A DNA stretch of 64,000 nucleotides from the NCBI GenBank assembly GCA_029449235.1, contig JANATG010000016.1, positions 248,001-312,000 of the forward strand. The letters are read 5' to 3'. A model generated the notes under the pieces. It searched no databases, had not been told where the DNA came from, and saw only the letters and a list, made by a program, of their open reading frames with translations. Below are positions 42,317 to 54,092 of the stretch, piece after piece; the stretch's first letter is position 1, and every line of letters begins with the position of its first letter. The stretch comes from Linnemannia schmuckeri. Its lineage: Eukaryota > Mortierellomycota > Mortierellomycetes > Mortierellales > Mortierellaceae. Made by a program: the position numbers and the translations under genes.

Positions 42317-44302
42317 TCAAACAGGCTGGGTAATTCCCTCCGCAACAACATATTTCCGCTCAGGACGCTTCAAGTTCAAACTAGCCTGAGGGGCAGGGGC
42401 CATCAGGACTGGAGTCTCGTCACGGGGCAAGAAGTAGACCTGAGGCCGGTTGCTGAGGACACGTCTTTCAAAAATACCGTTCACCCACTTGGGCATGTTC
42501 TTCATCAAAAATCGGACGAATGTTGCCTTCCATCCCTATTGTTGCAACGCCACCCAGCAGTAAATGAGATGGACAAATATTTAGTGTGGACGCCTAAGAG
42601 AAGACGACAGTACTGAAACTGCGACGTGATAAGTACATCTCCTGGCGCTGAAAAGAACGCTTACCGCATCACACATAATCCTAAATGCTTGACTGACGGT
42701 GTATGCATCTTCGACCCAGGAGATGCGCTCCTGCTTGTAGGACGCAAAGGCAGCCTCGACTTCCTCGACAGTTGGCTTATTTGGGAGGGCGTGGATGTAG
42801 TTGGCGAGTACGATTGCGTCGTGGATGGCATTATTGCCTCCTTCTCCAGCCGATGGGTTAAACTATACGTCGATGAAAGTAAAAAGGGGTTGTTAATTAC
42901 AAATTCTATAATGGGAGTGGAGCGGGATAACTGCGGTATAATCCATGTGTAGTACCTTGTGGCAAGCTAGCGCAAAGAGGATATGCAAGTTTGAAGATAA
43001 AAGAATGAAGATGTTGTTAGTGAAAGAAAATTAGTCCACAAGACACCTTAATGCAGAAAGTATGATATTTTGCTCACAATACATACCATCACCCAGGAGA
43101 ACGGTTCTACCATGAAACCATGTCTGGAAAACCTTTTCCTCCAGCATGACTTTGGAGATGAGTTCCTTGGGTGTCCAGTCAAACAAGTCTCCAAGTGTGA
43201 GCTGGTTATCCCCACCGCTGACAATAGGGAAATCACGAACCTCATTGCACATGGCCTGTGCAGCCTCAGAACTCCAGTCCGAGTTCTTGAAGGTGCCTTT
43301 CTCCCTGCTTCCCTCTTCTGAGAGAAATTTCATGCAAACGTAGCAAACTGTGTTTTGCTTCGTCGTGAATGTCCCCCAGGAATAGGGCTTGTCCTTTCCA
43401 AGGATGTTCTTGAACTGACACTGGGGTTTTGCCAGATCTGGGAACTGCGACACATCAAGAGGACGGGTCTGACCCACCAAACAGATACTTGTGAAGGGTA
43501 AGGGGAGACCATCTGGTTCTGGCAGCTTATTCTCTTCTTTTAATTGTGCATACAGGCTCTGACGCACAGAACTGTATGCACCATCGGCTCCCACCAGGAT
43601 ATCTCCCCTGAATTCGGATCCGTCGGCACATCGAACAAGAACACCGTTGGGTCCTTGCTCAGTCGTGACAACCTTCTTGCCCAGATGGAGACGATCTTTC
43701 GGGACCTGGCGTATAAAGAGGTCGTACAACGCGGGACGAGGTAGGAGGCGTCCCTCTGCGCCGTACCTACAATCATGAGACGTACAAAAAGATGTTAGTT
43801 CAAGAGTACGGGGAAACTAGGGTGATGGCAACGTGAAAATTAGCTGCAACATTATGCCGACACCACTACCTCGAGCGATACTCACCTCTTGGCTGCGTTC
43901 TCTGCGACAGGAACCAAGAAAGCAGTCTCCATTTCAGGTGCGGTGATGACCTGGACGGCAGCCAGCTCACGACTGAGGGTGCAGAACTCGTTCCAAATAC
44001 CCACTTGTTTGAACATGGGGGCGACAGTTCCCGTCAATGAAATAGCAGCGCCTATAACAAATGAAGAATAGAAAACATGATTAGGGGGCTAATTATTTGA
44101 ATACAAATAGTGACTGTAGGCCCCATGCATGACTCAGTCCCTTACCGAGGGTTTTAATTTCAGGGGCCCGTTCAACAATCTCATAGGGGGTGTCTGACTT
44201 TTGGAGAATCATGCCCAGAGCGAGACCTGCCAGACCAGCTCCGACGATAAGAACCTTGGGCCGGCTTTCGTTGGTAGACGCAGTTGTGATGTTGTTCTGC
44301 AT
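42317..44302 (-). CDS. FAD-dependent monooxygenase, six exons
   Basis: Exons read on the - strand are 44302-44146, 44051-43886, 43766-43087, 42966-42956, 42862-42665 and 42535-42317, giving 476 residues. All five introns are GT-AG and 93-129 nt long. The N-terminal Rossmann motif is VLIVGAGLAGLALG (FAD pyrophosphate binding). The mid-protein motif is GDILVGADGAYSSVRQ. The second FAD motif, LLGDACHKFNPSAGEGGNNA, is assembled only if an 11-nt exon (42966-42956) is included. The C-terminus ends FLPRDETPVL...LNLKRPE. This is the aromatic-ring or polyketide hydroxylase fold (PHBH-like), using NAD(P)H and O2; the substrate is unknown. A TATA-like GTATAAGTAAT lies near 44506-44516. The gene model is by eye, but the phases all agree. 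Confidence 0.85.
42956..42966 (-). other. 11-nt microexon of the monooxygenase gene
   Basis: CTTGCCACAAG is preceded by acceptor GCGCTAG and followed by donor GTACTA. With the single G left from exon 3 it encodes Ala-Cys-His-Lys, restoring GDACHK, a signature of this enzyme family. Skipping it breaks the frame. Confidence 0.75.
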
Positions 44303-45588
44303 GATGTTTGATTCGGGGTGGATGAATGGGTGGAAGAGGAAGAAGGGTGGAATGTGGAATTAAGGAACAGGTTGATGGAAGGTGACGGTGAAGCACAGAT
44401 GAAAGAGATAAAGAAAGAGGAGAGAGACAACATACAATAAATAAAGAAGAATGGGGAAGGAAGAGAAAGCGGTGAAGCGCCGATTATCGGGACAAGAGAG
44501 TGTGCATTACTTATACCCCCACTCCTCCATCCTCAACCTTTAATGCAGATTGCATATGGAAAATTTCTTCTTACGCTCCTCCAGGAGAGTCAGCAGTATA
44601 ATCGGGCAGTCATGTTTCAGGTACCAAGTGTCCACCATAGCCATGAGCGGCGGTAATGATTTTCACCCATCAATTTTGTGCGACCATGAGCGCCTTTTGA
44701 GGAAATCAGGTGTAGACTCTTCCCGTAAGTGAGCGTCTTAGACATTGTCTACGGTGCTATGTCTATATGTAGACTTCTTTTTAATTTTTTTAACCGACGA
44801 AAGCTAACTAAGCACATAAAAGGCTACGAATCCCTCGCCCGAAAATGCTTCGCACTTCTTTCCTCGTCGCCCTTCGGAAACACATCCAAAACTTCGATGC
44901 TCTCCTCATGAGCGACCACACGTCAATGCGCTTCTTCCCTTCTCTTCTTTCACTTCAAAGGAGCTTGCCAACATCAAAGCTCTTCTCGCTTCACATCAGC
45001 CCACCATTACCATTATGCTCCCTCGCTCCGAACAACTTATTCTCACTGACGAGGCCAAGGACTTCATTCCCTCTATTTGAGCGAAGACGTCTTCTTATCT
45101 TCCAACAACCCGAACGACAATACCATCTCGCCTAAGAATGGTCACCGATCCGACTGCGCTCCAATTAGTGTCGGAATGTCTTCAGTTCATGCGCAACGTC
45201 GTGCACGTACACAACTAGTGTGAGATGTTTAGCAGTTGCTAGTCACAGCAGCAGCATCTTTACTCATAGAGGAGTACATAAAATTACAAGCATGCAAAAA
45301 TAAAGAGGATATGTTTCTGCCCAGCCAAATACACCCTTTAACATTCACACACACTCTGTCATATTTTATTACTACGTTGATACAACACGCAATCAATTGC
45401 GCCATTGACGTCAGAGAATTTTAGGAACTGCGCATCAACAACCATTAAGCTTTCTTTGATATGGTTAGCATGATCAACGTCTACAATTACATAACCCTCT
45501 ACTTAATTTGATCTAGTTCTACGTGGAATCATTTCCTTTATGGGATAAGCAAAAGGCCAGCACGTACCTGGGATGAAGAAGGGCGTCA
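44303..45588. other. Upstream region, no gene recognised
   Basis: It contains the monooxygenase promoter. At 44.7-45.1 kb there is weakly protein-like sequence (KMLRTSFLVALRKHI-like) in broken frames that I cannot assign. Confidence 0.35.
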
Positions 45589-45589
45589 G

Positions 45590-46410
45590 TGCCTCTCAGG
45601 ACGCCATCAAAGCCAGTAACAAAGAAGCGCAGGAATACGGCAAGATTTTACCTTCCGAGAAACCTGAAGAATCGAGTAGAGAAGGCAGGGGTCGTTGTGG
45701 CGGCCGCGGTTGGGGTGGCGGCAACTTCCACTTCGGATATTAATATCAACAATGACCCCCTTACCAGTCACAATGCTAGCAGCCTCAGTACCAACAATAC
45801 CCTCCTGAGTATCAAACAGTGTCCTCGAATCAACAATAATAACCTTTTGGTTTCTTGTCTCAAGGTACAACGATTTTGGGGCTAACGGACCACACCCACC
45901 ATAGGGTATTCTCAGGAGCAAACTGCGGACGGGTCGCGGCTGAGGCCAGAGCTTCCAGTAGGCGATCAACTACAAAACTTCCTACCAGAGTGGCGCCGAC
46001 AGACAGGGGACTAGGAGTCTCGATCTACTATCCTTTCAGCATCTCAACTGGCAATGGGGCCCTCACCATGTCGATCTATTCGCATCGCCTCTCAACACCC
46101 AGCTCCCGCACTTTTTCTCGCGGCAGGTTGCAGTCTCTAGTCGTCAATACCAAATACGAGATATACTCGATTGACCCAGTCCTCAAGTTGTCCAAGTCTC
46201 AACAAGACACTCATACCCCACCGATGACAGATTTAGATAGAAGGCTACCTTGGTTATTAGGAGCCTGGGTTCATGAAACCAGACGACATATTATGCACGG
46301 ATGTTGCCAGGTTAGGTATTCCCGACGGCAAGTTGCAGCTTGCGGTTGTCTTTCCCAAGGAGAAACGCGGCAAGCAAAGGATTATCAAGTACCGGCACGC
46401 CACACACATT
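45590..46410 (+). mobile_element. DIRS-type retrotransposon remnant
   Basis: Fragments in shifted frames point to a DIRS element. A gag-like tail is rich in Gly/Arg then Gln/Tyr (GRGRCGGRGWGGGNFHFGY, YQQYPPEYQTVSSNQQ). A reverse-transcriptase-entry-like piece reads LRPELPVGDQLQNFLPEW. An RNase H hallmark of DIRS elements reads WGPHHVDLFASPLNTQLPHF. Near the right end a tyrosine-recombinase-like block reads KPDDILCTDVARLGIPDGKL and FPKEKRGKQRIIKY. Most of the polymerase is deleted. The remnant runs directly into the foldback copy at 46.4 kb. Confidence 0.55.
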
Positions 46411-47627
46411 TTCAAAAAAGTAATTCGTACACCTCCGTAAAATAGAGATGGCACGACCCCATATAAAAGAGTGTGCAGGGGTGTGTCGATGAAAAAAAAA
46501 AAGATATGTAGAGGTGTGTAAGGTTGTATTTCCCCCTTTTTCACACACTCGAGTGCCATGATCTGTAACCAGCATGCTACACTCTCCTTGGGCTGCCACA
46601 GATACATGTTTTTGCACTCGACCGTGTGTGCTATTCGAATTGGCGAGTTTACTCCCCCCTCCCCCTCTCTGTTTCGAGTAACTAGCACACCCGCGTCGGA
46701 ATACCATCGAAATGACCGCCCCACACCCTCGTGCTGTTTTGGCCTATTTTTCGTCATATGTTTTCAAACTCATAGATGTCCATTGTCTGTCTTTTACAAA
46801 AGCTGACATTGTCATCCGCCGAGGCCATTTTTAATCTAATGGTATGAAGGAGAGCAAGCAAGCAGGCTAGGAGAAAGAGGCCTAAAGAGGGTGGAAAGAG
46901 AGAAAGAAGAGAGGACGAAGAGAGGGAAGAAGAGCGGGAGAACAAGGGACAGGATGAAGGGTTTGGAGAAGAGGAAAAATATCATAGATAAAGTAGATAT
47001 GTTGACTGTTGTGAGGAAGTCAACGCCGTGTGTGGTATCAGTTGTACAGGCACCTTGCACGCTTACCGTTGCCAGTCATCGACTAGCCACTACTGGATAT
47101 GAGTCTATCGACTTTGATTAACTTGAACCGCTTCTTCGTTAGAAACTCCAGGGTCAACTGAATCTGGGAGGAGGAATGGTTGCCTCGCAGGCCAGTCCGA
47201 TTAAAGACGGACTCGGCGGACGACAATGTCGACTTTTGTAAAAGACAGACAATGGACATCTATGAGTTTGAAAACATATGACGAAAAATAGGCCAAAACA
47301 GCACGAGGGTGTGGGGCGGTCATTTCGATGGTATTCCGACGCGGGTGTGCTAGTTACTCGAAACAGAGATGGGGAGGGGGGAGTAAACTCACTAATTCGA
47401 ATTACACACACGGTCGAGTGCTAGACATGTATTTGGACCAGTCCACAGACAAGTGTAGCATGCCGGGTACAGACCATGGCACTCGAGTGTGCGAAAAAGG
47501 AGAAACACAACCTTACACACCCCGTATACATATCTTTCTTTTTCACCGACAGACCCTGTTTACACCCTTTTACATGGGGTCGTGCCATCTTTGTTTTACA
47601 GAGAATATACGAATTTCCGAGTTGACA
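46410..47627. mobile_element. Foldback element FB-A, copy 2
   Basis: This repeats the arm-spacer-arm unit of 9933-11153 at about 1.2 kb with scattered substitutions. The right end reads GAATTTCCGAGTTGACA; the left end is more diverged (AATTCGTACACCTCCGTAAA). Arms pair about 46410-46830 with about 47198-47627. Here no secreted-protein gene flanks the element, so the element is separable from the gene duplication at 8.5-12.6 kb. Confidence 0.75.
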
Positions 47628-47892
47628 CATTATCCTGACTTGTCGGATCACTGATCAACTGATGTTTCCGTCAAATGATATTTCCGATAAATGATAATAG
47701 TTCGAACATATCTCGTTTTTAGTCGGATCTGTGCACCTCACTCTCCAAATCAAGATCTCATTTTGATCTGCTGTCAAAGGTGGGAGATTGTTCATTTCAA
47801 AGCAAAGTAACTAACAGATAAGAGCAAAAGGTGTTTTTAGGTTTTTTATGGTACAGCAGAGTAGAGAAATATATAGAACAATGTTATCTTGA
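47628..47892. other. Short unassigned gap
   Basis: AT-rich DNA between the foldback element and the broken RING gene. No gene is seen. Confidence 0.4.
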
Positions 47893-48962
47893 TCAGGCAG
47901 ATTCAGGGAAAGGGAGATTAATAAGGTGCTGGTTAAACTGGCAGTCGGGCATCCACTCTTCTTCCATTTGCTGAAACACTTAGCGTGGAACGTGTGCCCA
48001 CACTCCTGCGTCTTTGCACCCTTGTACAGTTATTCCAGGCATACCGTACAATTGTCGCTGTCATGCATGTCTGAAGACTCAATGATCAACCTCTTCCAGG
48101 TAGCTTGGTTGTCGGGTGCAAATTGCTGATACGCATTCTCCTTAGCGACCTCGGTCCACTCCGACGTAAACTGCTCGCCGGTCTCTTTAATCCCAAAGAA
48201 CCGATACTGGCATGTCCTGAATCCGACGGTGACAGGGACAAGTGTGTCAGAGTTGTAGCAGACAGGGCACATTAACTTGGTCTCTGCAAGTTCAACTGTC
48301 TCGAAACTCATTTGGCATATGACGCCATACTCGGGTGTACAGGAGCATCGACACTCGACATTGGTTCCTTGACAGATACCGAGACCAGGAGGACCGCCTG
48401 TACTTCTCACCAATTCAACCTTGCGAACATTAGACCTTTTGGATACATCCAAAAAGGAGATCCCTCCAGGAGCAGGGCCTGGACCACCGCCACATAGACG
48501 AAGAAGCAGCGACAAGCTCGACTCCTTCTGGATGCGGTAGTCGTTTAGCGTACAACCTTCCTCAAACTGATTTCCCAAAAAGAAGAGTCGTTGTTGGTCG
48601 GGTGGGATGCCTTCTTGGTCGCAGATCAGCGCCTTGAACCTGTAAATTGTAAGTTCTGATTGACACAGGATGGTAATGGTCTTGCCGGTGAGGGTTTCGA
48701 CAAAGACGTGATAGGTACTTAATCTGAACTGGGGGCGATATGTGAAGATGCGACCAAAGATCCTGTAGTGGGCAATAGACATTCAGTTGTTTTCGATACG
48801 ACGACCGTTGACAAAGAGCTCGTCGTGGACAACGGTTGACCAACTAAAGCCGAGCTGAGGTTGGGTGCGGTTGAGGATATCACGGATGGGCTCGACGTTG
48901 GTGTAGGGAATGGAGATGGTCTCGCCGGGTTGGTGAGCTAGGATGATATCTAAGTGTGGCAT
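47893..48962 (-). pseudogene. Ubiquitin-like/RING protein pseudogene
   Basis: This is a paralog of the intact gene at 4754-5869. The likely start is ATG 48962 (MPHLDIILAHQPGETISIPY); the frame is also open to 49151. Lesions are TGA at 48783-48785 in the first ubiquitin-like domain, TAA at the end of CTVCLE in the RING (about 48030-48032), and a one-base deletion in the last zinc pair (TGC CCG A?C TGC), after which QFNQHLIN matches the intact QFNKHLIT. The second ubiquitin-like domain (DQEGIPPDQQRLFFLGNQFE) and the CGHTFHAKC core are well preserved, so decay is recent. Confidence 0.8.
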
Positions 48963-50746
48963 ATTAGGTTGCTTGTTGTTATTGTCGGCTCCTACTGTCT
49001 TGGGGCGTTTTTCAGTTCGTTTGTCGGCTTTCCGTTTTTGGATGATGGTGTCCAGGGCAGTATGGCCAAGAAGTTTGCGGAAGGTGCCTTTGTGGCGGAC
49101 GCAACTCCTTGCGAGGCGAGCAGAGCTCCTTGTAAGGCGTTTCTCGACCATTGCGTATCCTGCCCTGGTCGTTGGTATGTGTTGTTATTTCTGGAGGCTG
49201 TATGTGTTGGTGTTTATGAAGGTTAAGGTTGTGCTCTGAGTAAATTACTCATCTCGTCACCGTAAATATTTTTATCGCATTCAATGGTTTGTTAGGCGCC
49301 ACCAAAGTCAGGATTGAGTTCATATTTTACTTCTTGGCGAACGCGCTCTTCTCCTCCCACGTCTTCTCTCTTCCTTCTTCCTTGTTCGTTCTTCTTCTCT
49401 TCCACTTTCTTCCCTTATCCCCCTTCCTTTCCCTTCGCTCTCGTTCCTCTCTCTCTCCACTCATCAATAATTATAACACTTTCTCCTTCGCTTCTTCCAT
49501 CCACTCGCGATCATCTACCCTCGCGCACATCAACAACCCGAATTCGAGGCACGGAATCGGACCAACCAGCAGACGCGCATCGGACAACTCGACCAAAATC
49601 GGAATCAGGTCACGACCTCCATAACCTCAACACCAACTGGCGCCGTGACAGCTGTCATCAAGAAGCCAGTCCAGAACAAGCATCACTCACCACAAGGCAA
49701 GTTACCATGGAGTTCATTCTGGAGGGAGGCAAGGGAGCCTACGAGAGGGGAATCAGGTTTTTCTTTGAAGGGGATCTGGGTGCTTGGGAGGGGTAGGACA
49801 GCGGCCCGTTCATTCGCGGGAGCGGATGTTGCGGGAGGGTCTAGGGGGGTCTATAGAAGGGCCGGACTGGATGTCTAACTATCATCCAGATGGGCGTATT
49901 CTACCAGGCTGGGCACGCCCTTCAACATGCAAGGGGTTGCCCAGCTTGGTCTCTTTGGTCAAAGAGGGCAGTAGCGGATTGAGCAGAGTGGAGGCGAATG
50001 TTTTGGAGGGGATATGTCCAGGAGTGGGGAGTATTCCACTGAAAGAATAGGAGCTTCTCTACTCGTATGTTCTTTACGGCCCACTCTGCCTTTATGGCAG
50101 GGTGGTCTTGCCTTCGAGATCTCAAGGGACGACAGACCGGACTCGCCTGTTGCTCTACGACACCCTTCACATTCATTGTTGCGGTTGCATGCGAGTGCAA
50201 TTTCCACTCTGTGACAGGGATAACAGGCATCTATATGCTTTTCAAAGAGGGGGCTGACTCTTCTTTTGTGGGTTTCTTGTGCCTTCAGTTGAGGGAAGAA
50301 GAGAAAGATCTGCCATGGTATCGTGCAAGGAACGACTAACATTGTCCATCTGTCGCTTTCTTACTACTTTAGGTTGAAGCTGACTTGTGGACAGGCCTAA
50401 CAGGACAAGTCATTCTGCTCTCTGTTTTTTCGGCTCCGCTCTAGCCCAGCCACCTGCGAGCCAACCAGAAGGAGTGCCCCCCTCGTTCCTCTTCTTTCTC
50501 CGCCACCACTCCTTTCCTTCCTCCTCACCCCTCTTCTCTTTCTCTGCTCCCTCCTGTTTCTTTCTGTCTTTACTCCTCTCTCTTCTTCATCTTGACCGTC
50601 TTCCTTACATTCCCTCGCTCTTAGGCAAGTACTCACAGCCACCTTTCTCTCTTACATCGTAATTCAAGATCAGCCTCAGCTTCGGAATCAATTCTTATTG
50701 ACCTGTCGGAATCGGTCCAGGGTTCATGGACAAGCACAATCCAGCA

Positions 50747-50795
50747 ACAAGCCAGCGACAAGGCAACGACAAGGCAACGACAAGGCAACGACAAG
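50747..50795. repeat. 11-bp tandem repeat
   Basis: About four units of CGACAAGGCAA lie next to the second of the two diverged segments. Confidence 0.7.
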
Positions 50796-52759
50796 GCAAG
50801 TAAACGGGTTCATACTGGGATCATTTTTTTTCTTTTGCCGAGTATTCTCTGTTCAGGCTGTGGGTGGAACCTATAGAAGGCGGTTCTTTTTTCAAGGTGT
50901 CTGAGTGTCTGGACGGAGCTAGGGGATAAACCGGCGTGGCACCACGCGCACATACGGGGGGACTATGAGTGGGAGTGCCATGGATGGGACCACTTTGGGA
51001 AGAAGGAGTCGTCTCTATTTGTAGAGGACACTTCTTTTCATTGCTATATCTGTGCGATATTGGGGGGGCTGCGGATTCTAGTATTGGGGCTCTTTAGTAA
51101 GGCTATTTGAGCTGAGGTTGCGAAATGGGTGCCCTGGTGCACTCCTGGGAGTGAGGAATGCATACCAACAAGGTAGGGTTGTTCGACAAACTACAGCTCT
51201 CACCATCTGTCCTGTCAACTGGCAGGGTAGACGAGAAAACCAGTGTGCTTCAAGAGTCAGTGTTCCTTCATGGTCCAACACATTCGAACAGCTCCTTACT
51301 TTCTTTGCTGTGGTTGCATGTGATGCAATCCACTCTACGGCAGGGATAACGGGCATTTGGGCAATCGTTGAAGAGGCGCGGTCTTCTTGGGGTTAGTAGG
51401 GTAGTCAATTGATCCCTATCCGCAATGACTATTCGATACTCCCTCGGTAAGAATATGTGGGAGAAAACAAAAGGGGAAAGTGGACCAGCACTGAGTTGAT
51501 TTGTAACAGCTACTAACGACTTTATACATCTTTTTTTTTCAAGCTTGTTTAGATCAAGAGGGAAGAGATGGAGAAGACGATCTGGTGTTCTTTTCTTCTC
51601 CTTCACTTCCCTATCAGATCAGTATTAAAGTTAATAGTTCTAAGAGTCCAGTGAAGCGGTGATAGGACATGAATATAGATAACACCGTAGACATAAGGCT
51701 GCAACATGAAATAAAGCCCAAGACTCAACAAGTGGCAGAAACGCATGGTTTACCTACCAAGCCGCTATTGCCACATGAACCGCAATATGTTCTAGGTGGC
51801 TGCTGCTTAAGGATGCTGGCAAATGGGCTATTGTTGCTTTAATTTCAAGGCCAAGGCTTTACTTACATTGTTACTCTGAAGAGTCAGGACGACAGTACAG
51901 CCAGCAAGCAAGCAAACAAACAACGGCAAAAAGAGCATCAGCATGAAGTTGACACTGGACGAGATAGCATTTCTATTTTGAGAGTAGATTATTATCATTA
52001 CAGTCTTAGGTTAAATACTAAGACTATTTTGAGGGTAGAGCAAGGCTTGGAAAACAAAAAGAGGGACTTTGGAAAATAACGACAACAGAAGCAGTCGACT
52101 ATCCTTGTCCCATCTTGACTTTTTCTCACTCTCTCATCGTTGACACTCAAAAAAAAAAAAAAAAAAAAAAAAGTTGCACAAATATGCTTTTCGGTAAGTT
52201 TGACGCCATCGATTTGCAATGCCTTCTAAAGACAAAAGGAAACAACTTGACACCCATGTCATCCCAGTTCTATGCATACGGGACGCTGTCCTGCTCTCAC
52301 GGAGTTGGCGTTGGCGGTGCTCTGTATACTCTTGATGGAGACCAAGACATGGTTTTGACGCGGAAAGATTTATTATGTGAAAAGAGAGAGCGAGTGATTA
52401 GCAAAAGACACTACCGTACACGTATGAATACACACTCTAACATGACGCCGTTTTATCTCAAGCAGAGCGTCACGCATGACTCACCTGTCTAGCCAATGAA
52501 CACGAAATTCAAATGAGATAGGGATCTGTCAACGTTTTTAGTGAACACTACAAAACGATTGCAATGGCAACAATGGTGTACGAGTCAGTCTCAAAGTCCT
52601 GCGTGAAACAAGATGTTGATAGGGATGGTCCTCTCCAAGTCGGTGCTTGGTGGAGATTGGGGTGCTCCTTGTCGAATGTACAGCCGTGGCATTCGCCTGA
52701 AGAGAGGGCACCTAGAGGTCCTTCCTGATGTATGACGAAGTCGTTCGGCGTGTAGCTTG

Positions 52760-52868
52760 GCAGTGACGAAGATGATGGAGACGAATAAAGAAGGTGGAGA
52801 CGAACAAAGAAGATGGAAATGAATGAAGAAGATGGAGGTGAATAAAGAAGATGATGGAGACGAACAAA
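52760..52868. repeat. Minisatellite of about 18-21 bp units
   Basis: About five imperfect units of GATGGAGACGAACAAAGAA. A further diverged tandem duplication (CCCACTGAGTACCTGACCC / CCCACTAAACACCTTATTC) follows at 52.95-53.1 kb. Confidence 0.7.
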
Positions 52869-53757
52869 GATATTCTTTTTGACCACAGGACACCTCCCCC
52901 AAGCATTTAACAAGTCCTGCAGCTCCACCGTCATTCTTCACATAGCCGTCTCCCACTGAGTACCTGACCCTTCCCATCCTCAAAGCAAGCATCCAACAAG
53001 TCAAAAAGACCTGCAACCTCTCTTTTCTCTTTGTTCCCTTTCATCACCCTGCCACCACCATCCTTCACACACCCGCTTCCCACTAAACACCTTATTCTCC
53101 CCATCCTCCAAACGCTATTGATTCTCGCCACTAAAATAAAGAGCGCCCTTGCTGAGACCACCATGACATGGTCAAGCGCTTAATGCCAGACGGGTCGTTC
53201 CAACAACGAATCCTTTCCCGCAATCCGTGCTACCAACAGGCGATAACTATGCACCCTTACAACAAATCAAGGATTATTATTTTCCCCCTTCACTTCGACC
53301 ACTTCAACAACATCCTCATTAACGGAAGCAGATTGATCAACAAACCAATGTGGGCTCAGCAACATCTTGTGATGTATCACCTTCATGGTCGTTAATAGGC
53401 ATTTAACTTTTTTTTTTTGACCCCATTTTTTTTGACCCCATTTTCGTGCCAATAGAACCGAAGCTCTGAACCCAGGCACCTCGTCCGCTAAAATGTACAT
53501 TTTGTTGACGAAGTGACTGGGTTGAGCTTCCTTTTTCCTTTGTCTCCCGCTTCACGACTGTGTGGATTGATCGGCCTGTCCTATTTGCATGCTTCCCTGC
53601 GTATTAAAAAAACGCCTTTTCGCCAGTCCATATTACTTCACGAATTTTGCGTCCCTTCCCGTCTTCAATACTCGTCAAGCAGACCAATGAAACTATGCAC
53701 AATTACCCGTCGCAATTTGAGTTGTTTACGCCCACAAAAACAATAGAGAGCCCTCCT

Positions 53758-53791
<34 letters not shown>

Positions 53792-54092
53792 GTGGAAAAT
53801 ACATAGGAAGGCAAGGAATGTTTTTTTCCCAGGCGACGGCGGGGAGGGGGGAGAAAAGTTATTCGTTTGTGGGAAAATATGACCACACAAAATAAACGGT
53901 TTGAGTGGAATTGAATCATGCAATTGTGTGTTCGACATTTACAAGGGCTTCGGCACACTAAAAACAAAAATGAATCCGAATCGTCCTCAAGCAAACAATG
54001 ACAAATCATGCTATTGCAGTTTTCGTATTATTTGTACAATAAAATAAAGATAAGACTATGTGCAAAAAAGAAAAGAAATAGTTCTATTGTTT

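Larger units (their letters stand above)
48963..54092. other. Five-kilobase region with degenerate repeats, no gene
   Basis: No convincing gene. Two segments, about 49.7-50.35 kb and 50.8-51.4 kb, look like diverged copies of one sequence. Both start AAGGCAAGT and share GTTGCATG, CACTCT and CAGGGATAAC near their ends. In one - strand frame both show CYPCHRVEI / RYPCRRVDC-like cysteine clusters, but stops interrupt them. Long A- and T-runs at 52148-52173 and 53761-53790 may be tails of retroposed sequences. Confidence 0.4.

Noticed and set aside
49314..49796. 160-codon open frame as a gene.
   Set aside because: Ser/Phe/Pro-rich from pyrimidine tracts, no motif, and its 3' part is an internally repeated non-coding-like segment.
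50211..50230. CAGGGATAACAGGC resembles the I-SceI homing endonuclease site.
   Set aside because: Only part of the 18-bp site matches and no homing endonuclease or intron is present.
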